Positions 1-6,429 of a DNA stretch of 11,929 nt are shown here, one piece after another. This DNA comes from Clostridia bacterium. GTDB lineage: Bacteria; UBA6262; WVXT01; JAUXBS01. Location: positions 1-11,929 of the forward strand of contig JAUXDE010000053.1 in NCBI GenBank assembly GCA_030618495.1, read 5' to 3'. Position 1 is the first letter of the stretch, and every line of letters starts with the position of its first letter. The notes beneath the pieces are model-generated. The model did no database searches, had not been told where the DNA came from, and saw only the letters and a list, made by a program, of their open reading frames with translations. The translations under genes and the position numbers were made by a program.

Positions 1-1
1 G

Positions 2-1780
2 TCGTTTGTCGTGTACTCCAACTCCTTCAGGAACTCATTTGTATATGATGACGTGTCTTTTATTTCGGATAATCACTATATAAAGAGCATAAAGAACATC
101 CCGCTCCTGTTTACCCGCAAGTACTTTGATTTAAGCAAAGAAAGGACGTACAGGCCCGTATGCACCCTGTCCTTTTTGGTTGACCACGCGTTATGGAAAC
201 TAAACCCGTTTGGCTGGCACCTTACGAACGTTGTCCTGCACGCCGCCAATGCCGTTATGGTTTTCCTGCTCCTGCTTGTTCTCTCAAAAAACAGGATAGC
301 CTCTGCCGCGGCGGGTTTTCTCTTTGCCGTTCACCCCGTCCAGACGGAAGCGGTGCTGGGCATAAGTTTCAGGGAAGACCTGTTATGTTTGTTCTTTTAC
401 CTGCTGACTTTCTGCCTGTACATTATGCTTACGGGCTACGTTAAAATAGCATGGAAGAAAAAGTTTACCCCGGTTGCGCTGTACATAGCTTCTATTTTCA
501 GTTTTACAATGGCGGTATATTCAAAGGAAATGGCGCTCACACTGCCCCTTGTTCTTCTTATATGCGATTTGTGCAACAGGCGCGAATTGAAAAAAAATGA
601 TATTATCTTAAGAGCAGGAAAATACTGGCTCGTTTACTTCATGGTAGCTGTTTCTTTCATGGTATTGAAGTTCACAGCGCTGAGTAACGAAACGATTCCT
701 GCCCTGTACCCTGGCGGGAACCTGTTTACGGCTATGCTGACCATGACGAGGGTGGTTGTTTATTATATAAGGCTCCTGCTCTACCCCATGGTGTTGAACG
801 TCGATTACGTGTTTGGCGCTTCCACTTCAGCGTTTGAGCCGGCGGTACTGTTTTCAACAGCGGTTATTGCCGGGATATTGCTTATTACCTTAAAACTGTA
901 CAATGGTTTAAGAATAGCCTTCTTTGCGGTGATGTTTTTCTTCATTAACCTCGTTCCCGTTTCAAACATAATACCTTTCGGCGCGACAATTGCCGAGCGC
1001 TACCTGTACTTTGCCTCCGTAGGGTACTTCATGCTGGCGGGGCTGGTCATAACGAGAATATACGATTTTGTAAGCGGCAGGCGCGGGAAAAGGCTCGTAA
1101 CGGCGTTTTTCCTGTCCATTCTTGTACTGTATTCAACAAGGACTTTAAGGAGAAACCTTGACTGGAAGGACGGGTTTACCCTGTGGGGAAAAACCCTCAA
1201 AACAAGTCACGAAAGCTACACGGTGCATAACAATCTTGGAGTGGCGTACAAGAAAAAGGGGATGTTAGATGAAGCCATAAAAGAATACAGGAAGACGATT
1301 GAACTCAATCCCTCTTTCGTGAGGGCTATCAACAATATGGGTTATATCTATTACGAGAGGAAGCAGTACGACATGGCAATAGAGGAATACAAGAAAGCGG
1401 TGAAGATAGACCCGGAGTTCGCGGAAGGGTACCTGAACATGGGACTTGTTTATTACGACTTGAAAATGTATGATGATGCCATAGAGGCGTACAATAAAGC
1501 AATAGACGTTAATTATACGAAGTACCAGGCGTACAGCAACCTCATAGCGGCGTACGCACAAAAAGGCATGTTCAAAGAGTCATTGGATGCATTCAATAAA
1601 GGTGTAAAGGTATACCCCGGTTTTGCCGACCTGTATAAGAACGCAGGGCTCGTTCACAGAATGATGAATGATGATGCTCAGGCGCTGGTGTACTGGAATA
1701 AGTACTTAAGGTTATCCCCCGACGCCCCTGATGCTAAAATAATAGGAAATGAAATCAGAAAAATAATCGGGAATAAATAG
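2..1780 (+). CDS. Integral-membrane O-mannosyltransferase-like (TMTC type) protein with C-terminal TPRs, 5' end outside window
   Basis: About the first 370 residues are strongly hydrophobic with many membrane helices. They carry signatures of the GT-C/TMTC-like family: an early Asp-Asp pair in FVYDD, then YRPVCTLSF, the HLTNVVLHAANA stretch, HPVQTEAVLGISFREDLL, YSKEMALTLP and AERYLYFASVGY. From about residue 404 there are five 34-residue tetratricopeptide repeats (for example NNLGVAYKKKGMLDEAI) up to the C terminus. Members are thought to transfer mannose from a lipid-linked donor to proteins at the membrane, with the TPRs holding a partner. Here that is inference from family resemblance. The reading frame is open to the window edge and the first visible residues (SFVVYSNSF) look internal, so the GTG at 11 is probably not the true start and an N-terminal helix is missing. 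It lies 15 bp upstream of trxB on the same strand and may be co-transcribed. Confidence 0.85.
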   Translation, partial: SFVVYSNSFRNSFVYDDVSFISDNHYIKSIKNIPLLFTRKYFDLSKERTYRPVCTLSFLVDHALWKLNPFGWHLTNVVLHAANAVMVFLLLLVLSKNRIASAAAGFLFAVHPVQTEAVLGISFREDLLCLFFYLLTFCLYIMLTGYVKIAWKKKFTPVALYIASIFSFTMAVYSKEMALTLPLVLLICDLCNRRELKKNDIILRAGKYWLVYFMVAVSFMVLKFTALSNETIPALYPGGNLFTAMLTMTRVVVYYIRLLLYPMVLNVDYVFGASTSAFEPAVLFSTAVIAGILLITLKLYNGLRIAFFAVMFFFINLVPVSNIIPFGATIAERYLYFASVGYFMLAGLVITRIYDFVSGRRGKRLVTAFFLSILVLYSTRTLRRNLDWKDGFTLWGKTLKTSHESYTVHNNLGVAYKKKGMLDEAIKEYRKTIELNPSFVRAINNMGYIYYERKQYDMAIEEYKKAVKIDPEFAEGYLNMGLVYYDLKMYDDAIEAYNKAIDVNYTKYQAYSNLIAAYAQKGMFKESLDAFNKGVKVYPGFADLYKNAGLVHRMMNDDAQALVYWNKYLRLSPDAPDAKIIGNEIRKIIGNK

Positions 1781-1782
1781 GA

Positions 1783-1789
1783 AAGGGAG
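1783..1789 (+). promoter_or_regulatory. Ribosome binding site of trxB
   Basis: AAGGGAG lies 6 bases before the ATG at 1796, in the short gap after the TPR gene. It fixes the trxB start. Confidence 0.7.
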
Positions 1790-1795
1790 AAAACA

Positions 1796-2746
1796 ATGGA
1801 AACATACGATGTAATAATAATCGGAGGAGGGCCCGCGGGGCTAACCGCGGGGATGTATTCTTCAAGGGCAAGAATGAAGACACTTCTTCTTGAGAAGTCC
1901 GCTCCCGGGGGACAGCTGTCGCTTACGGACAAGATAGAGAACTACCCGGGATTCCCCGGGGGGATATCGGGCATGGAACTCGTTGAGAATATGAAGAAAC
2001 AGGCGGTAGGGTTCGGCCTTGAGATTGCCTCCGGCGATGTAAGGGAAGTCAGGGAATCGGAGACGGAAAAAGGCAAAGACTGCTGGGAAGTGATAACAAC
2101 CGGCAGCCAGTATACGGCGTTGACGTTGATTGCCGCCTCGGGCGGCAGCGCCCGCAAACTGGACGTGCCGGGTGAAAAGGAATTAACCGGCAGGGGGGTT
2201 TCCTACTGCGCAACCTGCGACGGCGCGTTCTTCAAGGGAAAGGACATAGTGGTTGTGGGCGGCGGTGACGCGGCAGTGGAGGAAGCCCTGTTCCTGACGA
2301 AGTTCGGCAGGCAGGTTACACTGGTTCACCGCCGGGACCGGCTGAGGGCGTCAAAGATACTCCAGGAGAGAGCGGAGGCGAACGAGAAACTCAGGTTCAC
2401 ATGGGACTCGGTGGTTACCGCAATATCCGGGGACAAGAAGGTTCAATCGGTAAAGCTGAAAAACCTCAAGACCCACAAGGAAACGGATTTATCCTGTGAC
2501 GGCGTGTTTATCTTCATCGGGTTCGTACCCGTTACGCATTACCTTAAGGAACTGGTAAACCTTGATGATAAGGGATACATAAAAACCGACAATAACATGA
2601 GCGCCTCCCGCAAGGGTGTATTCGCCTGCGGCGACTGCAGGAGCAAACTGCTTCAGCAGGTGGTCAATGCCTGCGGCGAGGGAGCCCTTGCGTCGTACTC
2701 AGCCGGACAGTACGTTGATGAACTAAAAGGCGTGGCGTATAAATGA
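1796..2746 (+). CDS. trxB: Thioredoxin reductase (NADPH)
   Basis: A 316-residue FAD/NADPH flavoenzyme of normal length for low-Mr bacterial thioredoxin reductase, which passes electrons from NADPH through FAD and a redox disulfide to thioredoxin in the cytoplasm. Visible motifs: the N-terminal FAD dinucleotide-binding loop GGGPAG (residues 10-15), GGQL near 38-41, the redox-active CATC (Cys138 and Cys141), the NADPH loop GGGDAA (155-160), the HRRDRLRAS phosphate-binding segment (178-186) and the second FAD motif GVFACGDC (274-281). Nothing is missing. The start is backed by a good ribosome binding site. The stop codon overlaps the start of the next gene (ATGA), so translation is probably coupled to the NusG-II protein. 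A close relative such as ferredoxin-NADP reductase is unlikely because the CATC motif is intact. Confidence 0.96.
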   Translation: METYDVIIIGGGPAGLTAGMYSSRARMKTLLLEKSAPGGQLSLTDKIENYPGFPGGISGMELVENMKKQAVGFGLEIASGDVREVRESETEKGKDCWEVITTGSQYTALTLIAASGGSARKLDVPGEKELTGRGVSYCATCDGAFFKGKDIVVVGGGDAAVEEALFLTKFGRQVTLVHRRDRLRASKILQERAEANEKLRFTWDSVVTAISGDKKVQSVKLKNLKTHKETDLSCDGVFIFIGFVPVTHYLKELVNLDDKGYIKTDNNMSASRKGVFACGDCRSKLLQQVVNACGEGALASYSAGQYVDELKGVAYK

Positions 2747-3135
2747 GTTTTGACGCGGACTACAAACTTCTAAAAATCTCACTCTACGATAAGGTTCTTA
2801 TCGCAGTAATACTTATCTTTTCAGTCCTGTCGCTGGTGTCGTTTAAAAACAATGCAGAAAGGCAGAGGAAGGCTCTGGTATACCTTAACGGTGATTTCCT
2901 CCAGGAAATTACCCTTGAAAAGAACGCTATCGTTGACTTGCATCTATATGACGGAAGCATGAAACTTGAGGTGACAGGAGGCGGCATAAAGGTCATTGAA
3001 TCGTCATGCCCGCATAAACTGTGCATCAATAAAGGAGCAATAGGGAAGAGAGGGCAGGCAATAGTATGCGCGCCCAACAGGGTTCTTATAAAAATCAAGG
3101 GAGTAGATTCCAAACACGATGCCATCAGCTATTAA
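2743..3135 (+). CDS. Membrane-anchored NusG domain II-containing protein
   Basis: A 130-residue protein with one N-terminal membrane helix (about residues 17-34, LIAVILIFSVLSLVSF) and an outward-facing domain of the NusG_II type. The diagnostic stretch is SSCPHKLCINKG followed by GQAIVCAPNRVLIKI. Three cysteines (89, 94, 109) sit at family-typical places. The function of this family is not established. It is not the transcription factor NusG, which is longer and has an NGN domain. The gene overlaps trxB by 4 bp and the downstream Gx-type gene by 17 bp. A NusG-II gene next to a Gx transporter gene is a recurrent bacterial pairing. The link to trxB and the paired cysteines make redox sensitivity conceivable, but that is inference. 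Confidence 0.85.
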   Translation: MSFDADYKLLKISLYDKVLIAVILIFSVLSLVSFKNNAERQRKALVYLNGDFLQEITLEKNAIVDLHLYDGSMKLEVTGGGIKVIESSCPHKLCINKGAIGKRGQAIVCAPNRVLIKIKGVDSKHDAISY

Positions 3136-4312
3136 TATCAATCCTTTACATGAAGAAGAAATAAAAAGAATCTCGCGGTGGATTGCCATTGCGGTAATAC
3201 TTCAGGTTTCAGAGTCGCTCATACCGCACCCCTTTCCCGGTATAAGACTGGGACTGGCAAACATGGTCGCATTGATAGTGCTTGCAAACCACGGGTTTTC
3301 TAAGGCGCTTTGCGTTAACCTTATAAGAACCGTACTCAGTTCCTTCATCCTCGGCACGTTCATGTCGCCGGCATTTTTCATGAGTTTTTCAAGCGCCCTG
3401 GCAAGCATGCTTGTCATGGGCCTGCTTTATGCCGCCTCAACAGGAAAAAGCAAGGTTTATTTCAGCCTGACAGGCATAAGCGTGGCGGGAGCTTTCGTTC
3501 ACAACCTAACCCAGCTCGTATTCGCCTATATACTACTTATAAGACATCCCGGTATTTTTGTCCTTCTGCCCTGGCTTTCAATCGGCGGGGTTGTCATGGG
3601 GGTTATTACAGGAATCATTGCCCTTGATGTCACCAGAAAACTCAGGGATCCCATCGGAGGACGGTCGTATGTGTACTACAGCGACGGTACTGAACTGCCC
3701 TTTGAAATGAGAAGTTATTTGCCCGGCAATTCCTTTATTCACAGGTTAAAACCCGAAATAAAGATATTTGCGATTATGCTGATAGCGCTGGCGGTGCTTA
3801 TTGTCAATGACCCGCTGTTCTGCGTGATAATGCTGGCGGTAATAGTCACGGCTATAACTTTAAGCGGAATATCCCTCCTGGAAATACTTTCCGGGTTAAA
3901 GAAGGTGGTATTTCTTATACTTATCTCTTTCTTACTGCCGGTGTTATTTAACAGCGGGGGCGAAACCGTTATAAAGGCAGGTTCAATGGTTATCACGCGG
4001 GAAGGATTGTCCGCGGGAACCCTGTTCGGACTCAGGATAATCGTAATGATGATCTCCGCGTCGCTTATGATGCGGACTTCTTCGTCAATAGAACTCACCC
4101 TAGGGTTTGAAAAGGCGCTGGCTCCCCTCAGGGTTTTTGGCGTAGACCATTACAGGATATCAAGGATTATCTCCATGTCATGGCAGTGGATACCCGAACT
4201 CTGGAGGGAAACAAGGGGAATGATGAAGTTCATGCTCTCCGGCAGGGAAAAGGGAATCAAAAAACGCATCTCTGCCATGAGCGACTTCATAGTCTACTTA
4301 TTCAGGAAATAA
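3119..4312 (+). CDS. Gx transporter family S-component fused to EcfT/CbiQ-like transmembrane component
   Basis: A 397-residue membrane protein made of two parts. Residues about 20-172 match the Gx transporter family, historically named heptaprenyl diphosphate synthase component I, with SESLIPHPFPGIRLGLANMV and FVHNLTQLVFAY. Residues about 205-397 resemble the EcfT/CbiQ transmembrane subunit of energy-coupling factor transporters: the HRLKPEIKIF entry, four or so helices, and a C-terminal amphipathic stretch WRETRGMMKFMLSGREKG where coupling helices normally sit. The coupling region lacks a clean Ala-Arg-Gly motif. No EcfA ATPase lies in the window, so energising subunits would have to come from elsewhere. 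The substrate is unknown. The ATG at 3119 overlaps the NusG-II gene by 17 bp, with AAGGGAG 15 bases upstream, a rather long spacing. The last 44 bp of the gene are duplicated at 6095-6138. Confidence 0.82.
   Translation: MPSAININPLHEEEIKRISRWIAIAVILQVSESLIPHPFPGIRLGLANMVALIVLANHGFSKALCVNLIRTVLSSFILGTFMSPAFFMSFSSALASMLVMGLLYAASTGKSKVYFSLTGISVAGAFVHNLTQLVFAYILLIRHPGIFVLLPWLSIGGVVMGVITGIIALDVTRKLRDPIGGRSYVYYSDGTELPFEMRSYLPGNSFIHRLKPEIKIFAIMLIALAVLIVNDPLFCVIMLAVIVTAITLSGISLLEILSGLKKVVFLILISFLLPVLFNSGGETVIKAGSMVITREGLSAGTLFGLRIIVMMISASLMMRTSSSIELTLGFEKALAPLRVFGVDHYRISRIISMSWQWIPELWRETRGMMKFMLSGREKGIKKRISAMSDFIVYLFRK
4269..4312 (+). repeat. Direct repeat copy 1: 3' end of the Gx-EcfT gene
   Basis: These 44 bases, ending exactly at the TAA stop, match 6095-6138 at 39 of 44 positions, including CGACTTCATAGTCTAC and TTCAGGAAATAA. 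The two copies bracket the nucleotidyltransferase/wHTH unit. Similarity stops right after the stop codon. Upstream, a short second match (4235-4245 against 6065-6075, 9 of 11) hints that the homology once ran further. This is an attL-like arrangement, but no integrase is seen. Confidence 0.85.
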
Positions 4313-4381
4313 AATCCACTCTTAACTTTTCCTCCTATCTCGCATATTTTACCTGATAAATAAATATTTTAAATAAAAACC

Positions 4382-4409
4382 TTGACAAACAAGTTATTTA
4401 GGGTATAAT
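4382..4409 (+). promoter_or_regulatory. Strong sigma-70-type promoter of the nucleotidyltransferase/wHTH operon
   Basis: Consensus -35 TTGACA (4382-4387), 16-bp spacer and consensus -10 TATAAT (4404-4409). Expected transcription start is near 4416, which leaves a leader of about 34 bases. This promoter makes the cassette independent of the operon upstream. Confidence 0.85.
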
Positions 4410-4431
4410 ATAAGTTATAGCACTTATATTA
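4406..4431. promoter_or_regulatory. 26-bp palindromic operator candidate over the -10 box and start site
   Basis: Perfect 10-bp inverted repeat TAATATAAGT (4406-4415) and ACTTATATTA (4422-4431) around a 6-base centre. It covers the last four bases of the -10 box and the expected start site, a position where a bound repressor would block polymerase. The winged-HTH protein encoded by the second gene is the obvious candidate to bind it; that link is inference. Confidence 0.7.
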
Positions 4432-4436
4432 AGGGG
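4431..4436 (+). promoter_or_regulatory. Ribosome binding site candidate of the nucleotidyltransferase gene
   Basis: AAGGGG sits 13 bases before the ATG at 4450, longer than ideal. An out-of-frame ATG at 4440 opens a 5-codon ORF (stop ending at 4457) that overlaps the true start, but it lies only 3 bases from this site, too close for good initiation. Confidence 0.5.
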
Positions 4437-4449
4437 TATATGTTATATT

Positions 4450-5052
4450 ATGCTTAATAATAGAGATATAGAAAAATCGCTTATTCTCTTAGGAAAACGT
4501 CTTGAAATAGAAGGAAATGAAATATTTAATATCGTTGTCTGCGGTGGTTCTGCGCTTATAATTACGGGGCTTATTACCGGAAGGATGTTTACAAAGGATG
4601 TGGATCTTGTAGGGCTCGGTTATAAAGATTTAACAGGGAAACTTCAGGTAAGGGAATGTAGAGAATTGCCAAAAACTCTTGAGAAAGCAGTCAGGCAGGT
4701 TGCCAGGGATTTGGGGCTTGAAGACAACTGGTTAAATACGGATCCAACGAGCCTTGTAAGATTTGGTTTGCCAGATGGCTTCACGGAAAGATTGCAGCTA
4801 AAAACATATGGTAAGTTATTGAACGTGTATTTTACAGGCAGGACTGACCAAATATTTTTTAAGTTATATGCGGCCGTTGACCAGGGGCCAGGTAAACATG
4901 TTGATGACTTAAGGGAATTAAGTCCCGCTGATGAAGAGATAGAGAGTGCGGCAAAGTGGGCAATGAAGCATGATGTCAGTGAAAACTTTCGTAATATTTT
5001 AAAGGATATGTTAAGGAAATTAGGATATGACCAAGTCGCTGAAAGAATTTAA
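4450..5052 (+). CDS. DUF6036-like nucleotidyltransferase, probable effector or toxin of a two-gene module
   Basis: A 200-residue soluble protein with the nucleotidyltransferase-fold signature: GGSAL (residues 32-36) after a hydrophobic strand, then the Asp pair KDVDLV (Asp50, Asp52) that normally binds catalytic metal. The tail, with GPGKHVDDLREL and DEEIESAAKWAMKHD, has the layout of DUF6036 proteins. The family is related to the AbiEii/MenT-type nucleotidyltransferases, several of which modify tRNA or nucleotides as toxins. The substrate here is unknown. The coding sequence is AT-rich compared with the transporter gene upstream. It has its own promoter and palindromic operator, and its 3' end overlaps the wHTH gene by 26 bp, indicating coupled expression. 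The ATG at 4450 is the first in-frame start after the promoter. A housekeeping role in nucleotide transfer cannot be excluded. Confidence 0.78.
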   Translation: MLNNRDIEKSLILLGKRLEIEGNEIFNIVVCGGSALIITGLITGRMFTKDVDLVGLGYKDLTGKLQVRECRELPKTLEKAVRQVARDLGLEDNWLNTDPTSLVRFGLPDGFTERLQLKTYGKLLNVYFTGRTDQIFFKLYAAVDQGPGKHVDDLRELSPADEEIESAAKWAMKHDVSENFRNILKDMLRKLGYDQVAERI

Positions 5053-6061
5053 AGATTCTTATTTGGAACTATTAATAGGTTTACTCTGGAGGCAATGGTC
5101 TTCATTGGGAGTGGCGGGATATACAGACACCGGGGATAGTTGGATTATTGACCCGGAAGCGCTTTTTCTGTTTACTTGCAGTATAGGGCGTTATGATGCG
5201 CGGCTATTTGACGAAGCGCTTGACTGGATTAGCGCAAACGGGAATTTCATGAATATTCAGCGGCTGAGAAACATTCTGAAAAAAGAAGAATTTTCAGGAA
5301 GCAGGGTTTTATCAGCGATATCCGGGATTATGGAAAAAAGGACCAGGTCGTATAAATGGAAAATATTATCCGGGTTCAGTCAAAATAAAACCATTGATAA
5401 TGAAGAACCTCTTTTTTTCTACAAAGATGGAAAGCACATTGAAAGCTATGGGGAGCAAGATGATGATTTTAAGGCATATGGATTTATCCGGGGGCAAAAA
5501 GAATTCTCCCGCAAGACGCAATCCGTAAACATGGCAAAGAATTCAGGGTTGCTCTTTAAACTGCGTACTTTGTTTGGCGTGAATGCCAGAAGTGAGATTA
5601 TCCTTTACCTGCTTACACATGGAAGGGCTCATCCGAGTTTAGTAGCCAGGGAAATGTATTATTCTCAAAAGGCGGTTCAGGATACACTTGTTGAAATGGC
5701 AAAATCAGGATTGGTTCTTGTCAGTTCCGTGGGCAAAGAAAAACAATATATACTGCCCAGGGATAAATGGTTTGAATTTCTGGAATGTCATGATGAACAA
5801 CCAAAATGGTTGAATTGGGCGCTGATATTAAGAACTCTTGAAAAAATATGGATGAAACTTAATGACAATAAGATACTTGGATATGATCCATTACTGCAAT
5901 CATCGGAACTAAGAGTTTTAATGCAGGAAGTAAGACCGAAGATAGAGAATGCGGGTTTTTCGGAAGTACTCACTGATGACAGGTTGCATCCTGGGGAGAA
6001 TTATTCTGTGATATTTTTCCGGGATGTAAAAAGGTTACTAGAGGCCATTTCAAACAATTAG
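5027..6061 (+). CDS. Winged helix-turn-helix protein, partner of the upstream nucleotidyltransferase
   Basis: A 344-residue soluble protein. The N-terminal 110 residues are mostly helical, with LLIGLLWRQWSSLGV, an EALFLFTCSIGRYDARLFDEALDWI-type stretch split over residues 44-68, and NIQRLRNIL. A linker follows. Residues about 183-245 form a winged helix: NARSEIILYLL, then HPSLVAREMYYSQKAVQDTL as helix-turn-helix and GLVLVSSVGKEKQYILP as the wing. The C-terminal 90 residues are helical and of unknown role. By context it is probably the regulator and antitoxin of the nucleotidyltransferase, acting at the palindrome at 4406-4431. It is not recognisably AbiEi, and the gene order (nucleotidyltransferase first) differs from AbiE. 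The ATG at 5027 has AAGGA at 5013-5017 inside the upstream gene. Base composition is AT-rich like its partner. Confidence 0.75.
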   Translation: MTKSLKEFKDSYLELLIGLLWRQWSSLGVAGYTDTGDSWIIDPEALFLFTCSIGRYDARLFDEALDWISANGNFMNIQRLRNILKKEEFSGSRVLSAISGIMEKRTRSYKWKILSGFSQNKTIDNEEPLFFYKDGKHIESYGEQDDDFKAYGFIRGQKEFSRKTQSVNMAKNSGLLFKLRTLFGVNARSEIILYLLTHGRAHPSLVAREMYYSQKAVQDTLVEMAKSGLVLVSSVGKEKQYILPRDKWFEFLECHDEQPKWLNWALILRTLEKIWMKLNDNKILGYDPLLQSSELRVLMQEVRPKIENAGFSEVLTDDRLHPGENYSVIFFRDVKRLLEAISNN

Positions 6062-6094
6062 TTCCTGTCCTGCAGCTTTTTATTATAATACCCC

Positions 6095-6138
6095 TCTCTG
6101 TCCTGACCGACTTCATAGTCTACCTCTTCAGGAAATAA
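6095..6138 (+). repeat. Direct repeat copy 2: displaced transporter-gene 3' end
   Basis: 39 of 44 bases equal 4269-4312. In the same frame it still reads LTDFIVYLFRK and a TAA stop, against MSDFIVYLFRK in the intact gene. The five differences include two synonymous changes in one Leu codon (TTA against CTC), which look like divergence between homologous genes rather than random decay. No start or open frame leads into it, so it is not an expressed gene. It marks the right edge of the inserted unit. Confidence 0.85.
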
Positions 6139-6169
6139 CAGGGTTGTGTTATTTTAATATAATAGATGC

Positions 6170-6247
6170 ATGAAAACAACATACATTAAACGAATAATTG
6201 AACACCACTTGGATTTCAAGAATGTCCTGGATGTGTTAGGGTATTAA
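6170..6247 (+). pseudogene. 25-codon ORF, possible gene-start remnant
   Basis: Starts ATG and begins MKTTYIKRIIEHH, ends DVLGY and TAA. The opening vaguely resembles the first residues of some DUF4143-type ATPases, so it may be the relic of a displaced 5' end. There is no ribosome binding site. A chance ORF is equally possible. Confidence 0.2.
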
Positions 6248-6300
6248 AAGGCATATCCTGCTAAACAGCGGGTTATAATGTTTATCAGAACATAAACCTG

Positions 6301-6428
6301 TAATAATTCACATTTGTGGTACGAATAAGTAATATTATTTCACGTATATGGCACGTATAATTAATAATATTTCACATAATTAGCAGAAATATCTTGACTT
6401 TTTTCACATTTTATGGTAGTATAGAAAG
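6301..6428. repeat. Four degenerate 32-bp tandem repeats upstream of the ATPase gene
   Basis: A TTCAC core recurs with CAC starting at 6309, 6341, 6373 and 6405, exactly 32 bp apart. Units 6301-6332 and 6333-6364 agree at 24 of 32 bases. The third and fourth units are weaker, although the fourth keeps CACAT and TGGTA. The last unit contains the -10 box of the ATPase promoter, so the array may be a set of operator sites spaced by about three helical turns. AT-richness inflates the similarity. There are no spacers, so this is not CRISPR. Confidence 0.5.
6394..6422 (+). promoter_or_regulatory. Promoter of the DUF4143-type ATPase gene, apparently giving a leaderless transcript
   Basis: -35 TTGACT (6394-6399), 17-bp spacer, -10 TAGTAT (6417-6422). 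The expected start site, about 7 bases after the -10 box, falls at or next to the ATG at 6430, so the mRNA would have essentially no leader. The TTG at 6394 that could extend the ORF is itself the -35 box. Confidence 0.65.
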
Positions 6429-6429
6429 T

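Larger units (their letters stand above)
6139..6429. other. AT-rich intergenic region between the two accessory modules
   Basis: About 290 bp without a convincing gene. It holds a 25-codon ORF (6170-6247), an imperfect hairpin with a 4-base loop (CCTGCT 6257-6262 with AGCGGG 6267-6272, one G-T pair), an inverted repeat GTTTAT (6280-6285)/ATAAAC (6292-6297), a CACATTTGTG palindrome (6309-6318), and the 32-bp repeats and promoter listed separately. No clear terminator follows the wHTH gene. Confidence 0.6.

Noticed and set aside
1265-1561. 98-residue minus-strand ORF
   Set aside because: It is antisense to the TPR repeats and has no recognisable domain.
11-1780. GTG at 11 as a genuine start of the TPR protein
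   Set aside because: The frame is open to the window edge, and the first residues look like the interior of the conserved N-terminal region.
4440-4457. 5-codon leader ORF overlapping the nucleotidyltransferase start
   Set aside because: It is only 3 bases from the ribosome binding site and has no attenuator-like structure; probably chance in AT-rich DNA.
6301-6428. CRISPR-like array because of the regular 32-bp spacing
   Set aside because: The units are contiguous and degenerate with no unique spacers, and no cas gene is present.
6394-6429. N-terminal extension of the ATPase from a TTG start
   Set aside because: The TTG is the -35 box of a good promoter, and the family N terminus fits the ATG at 6430.
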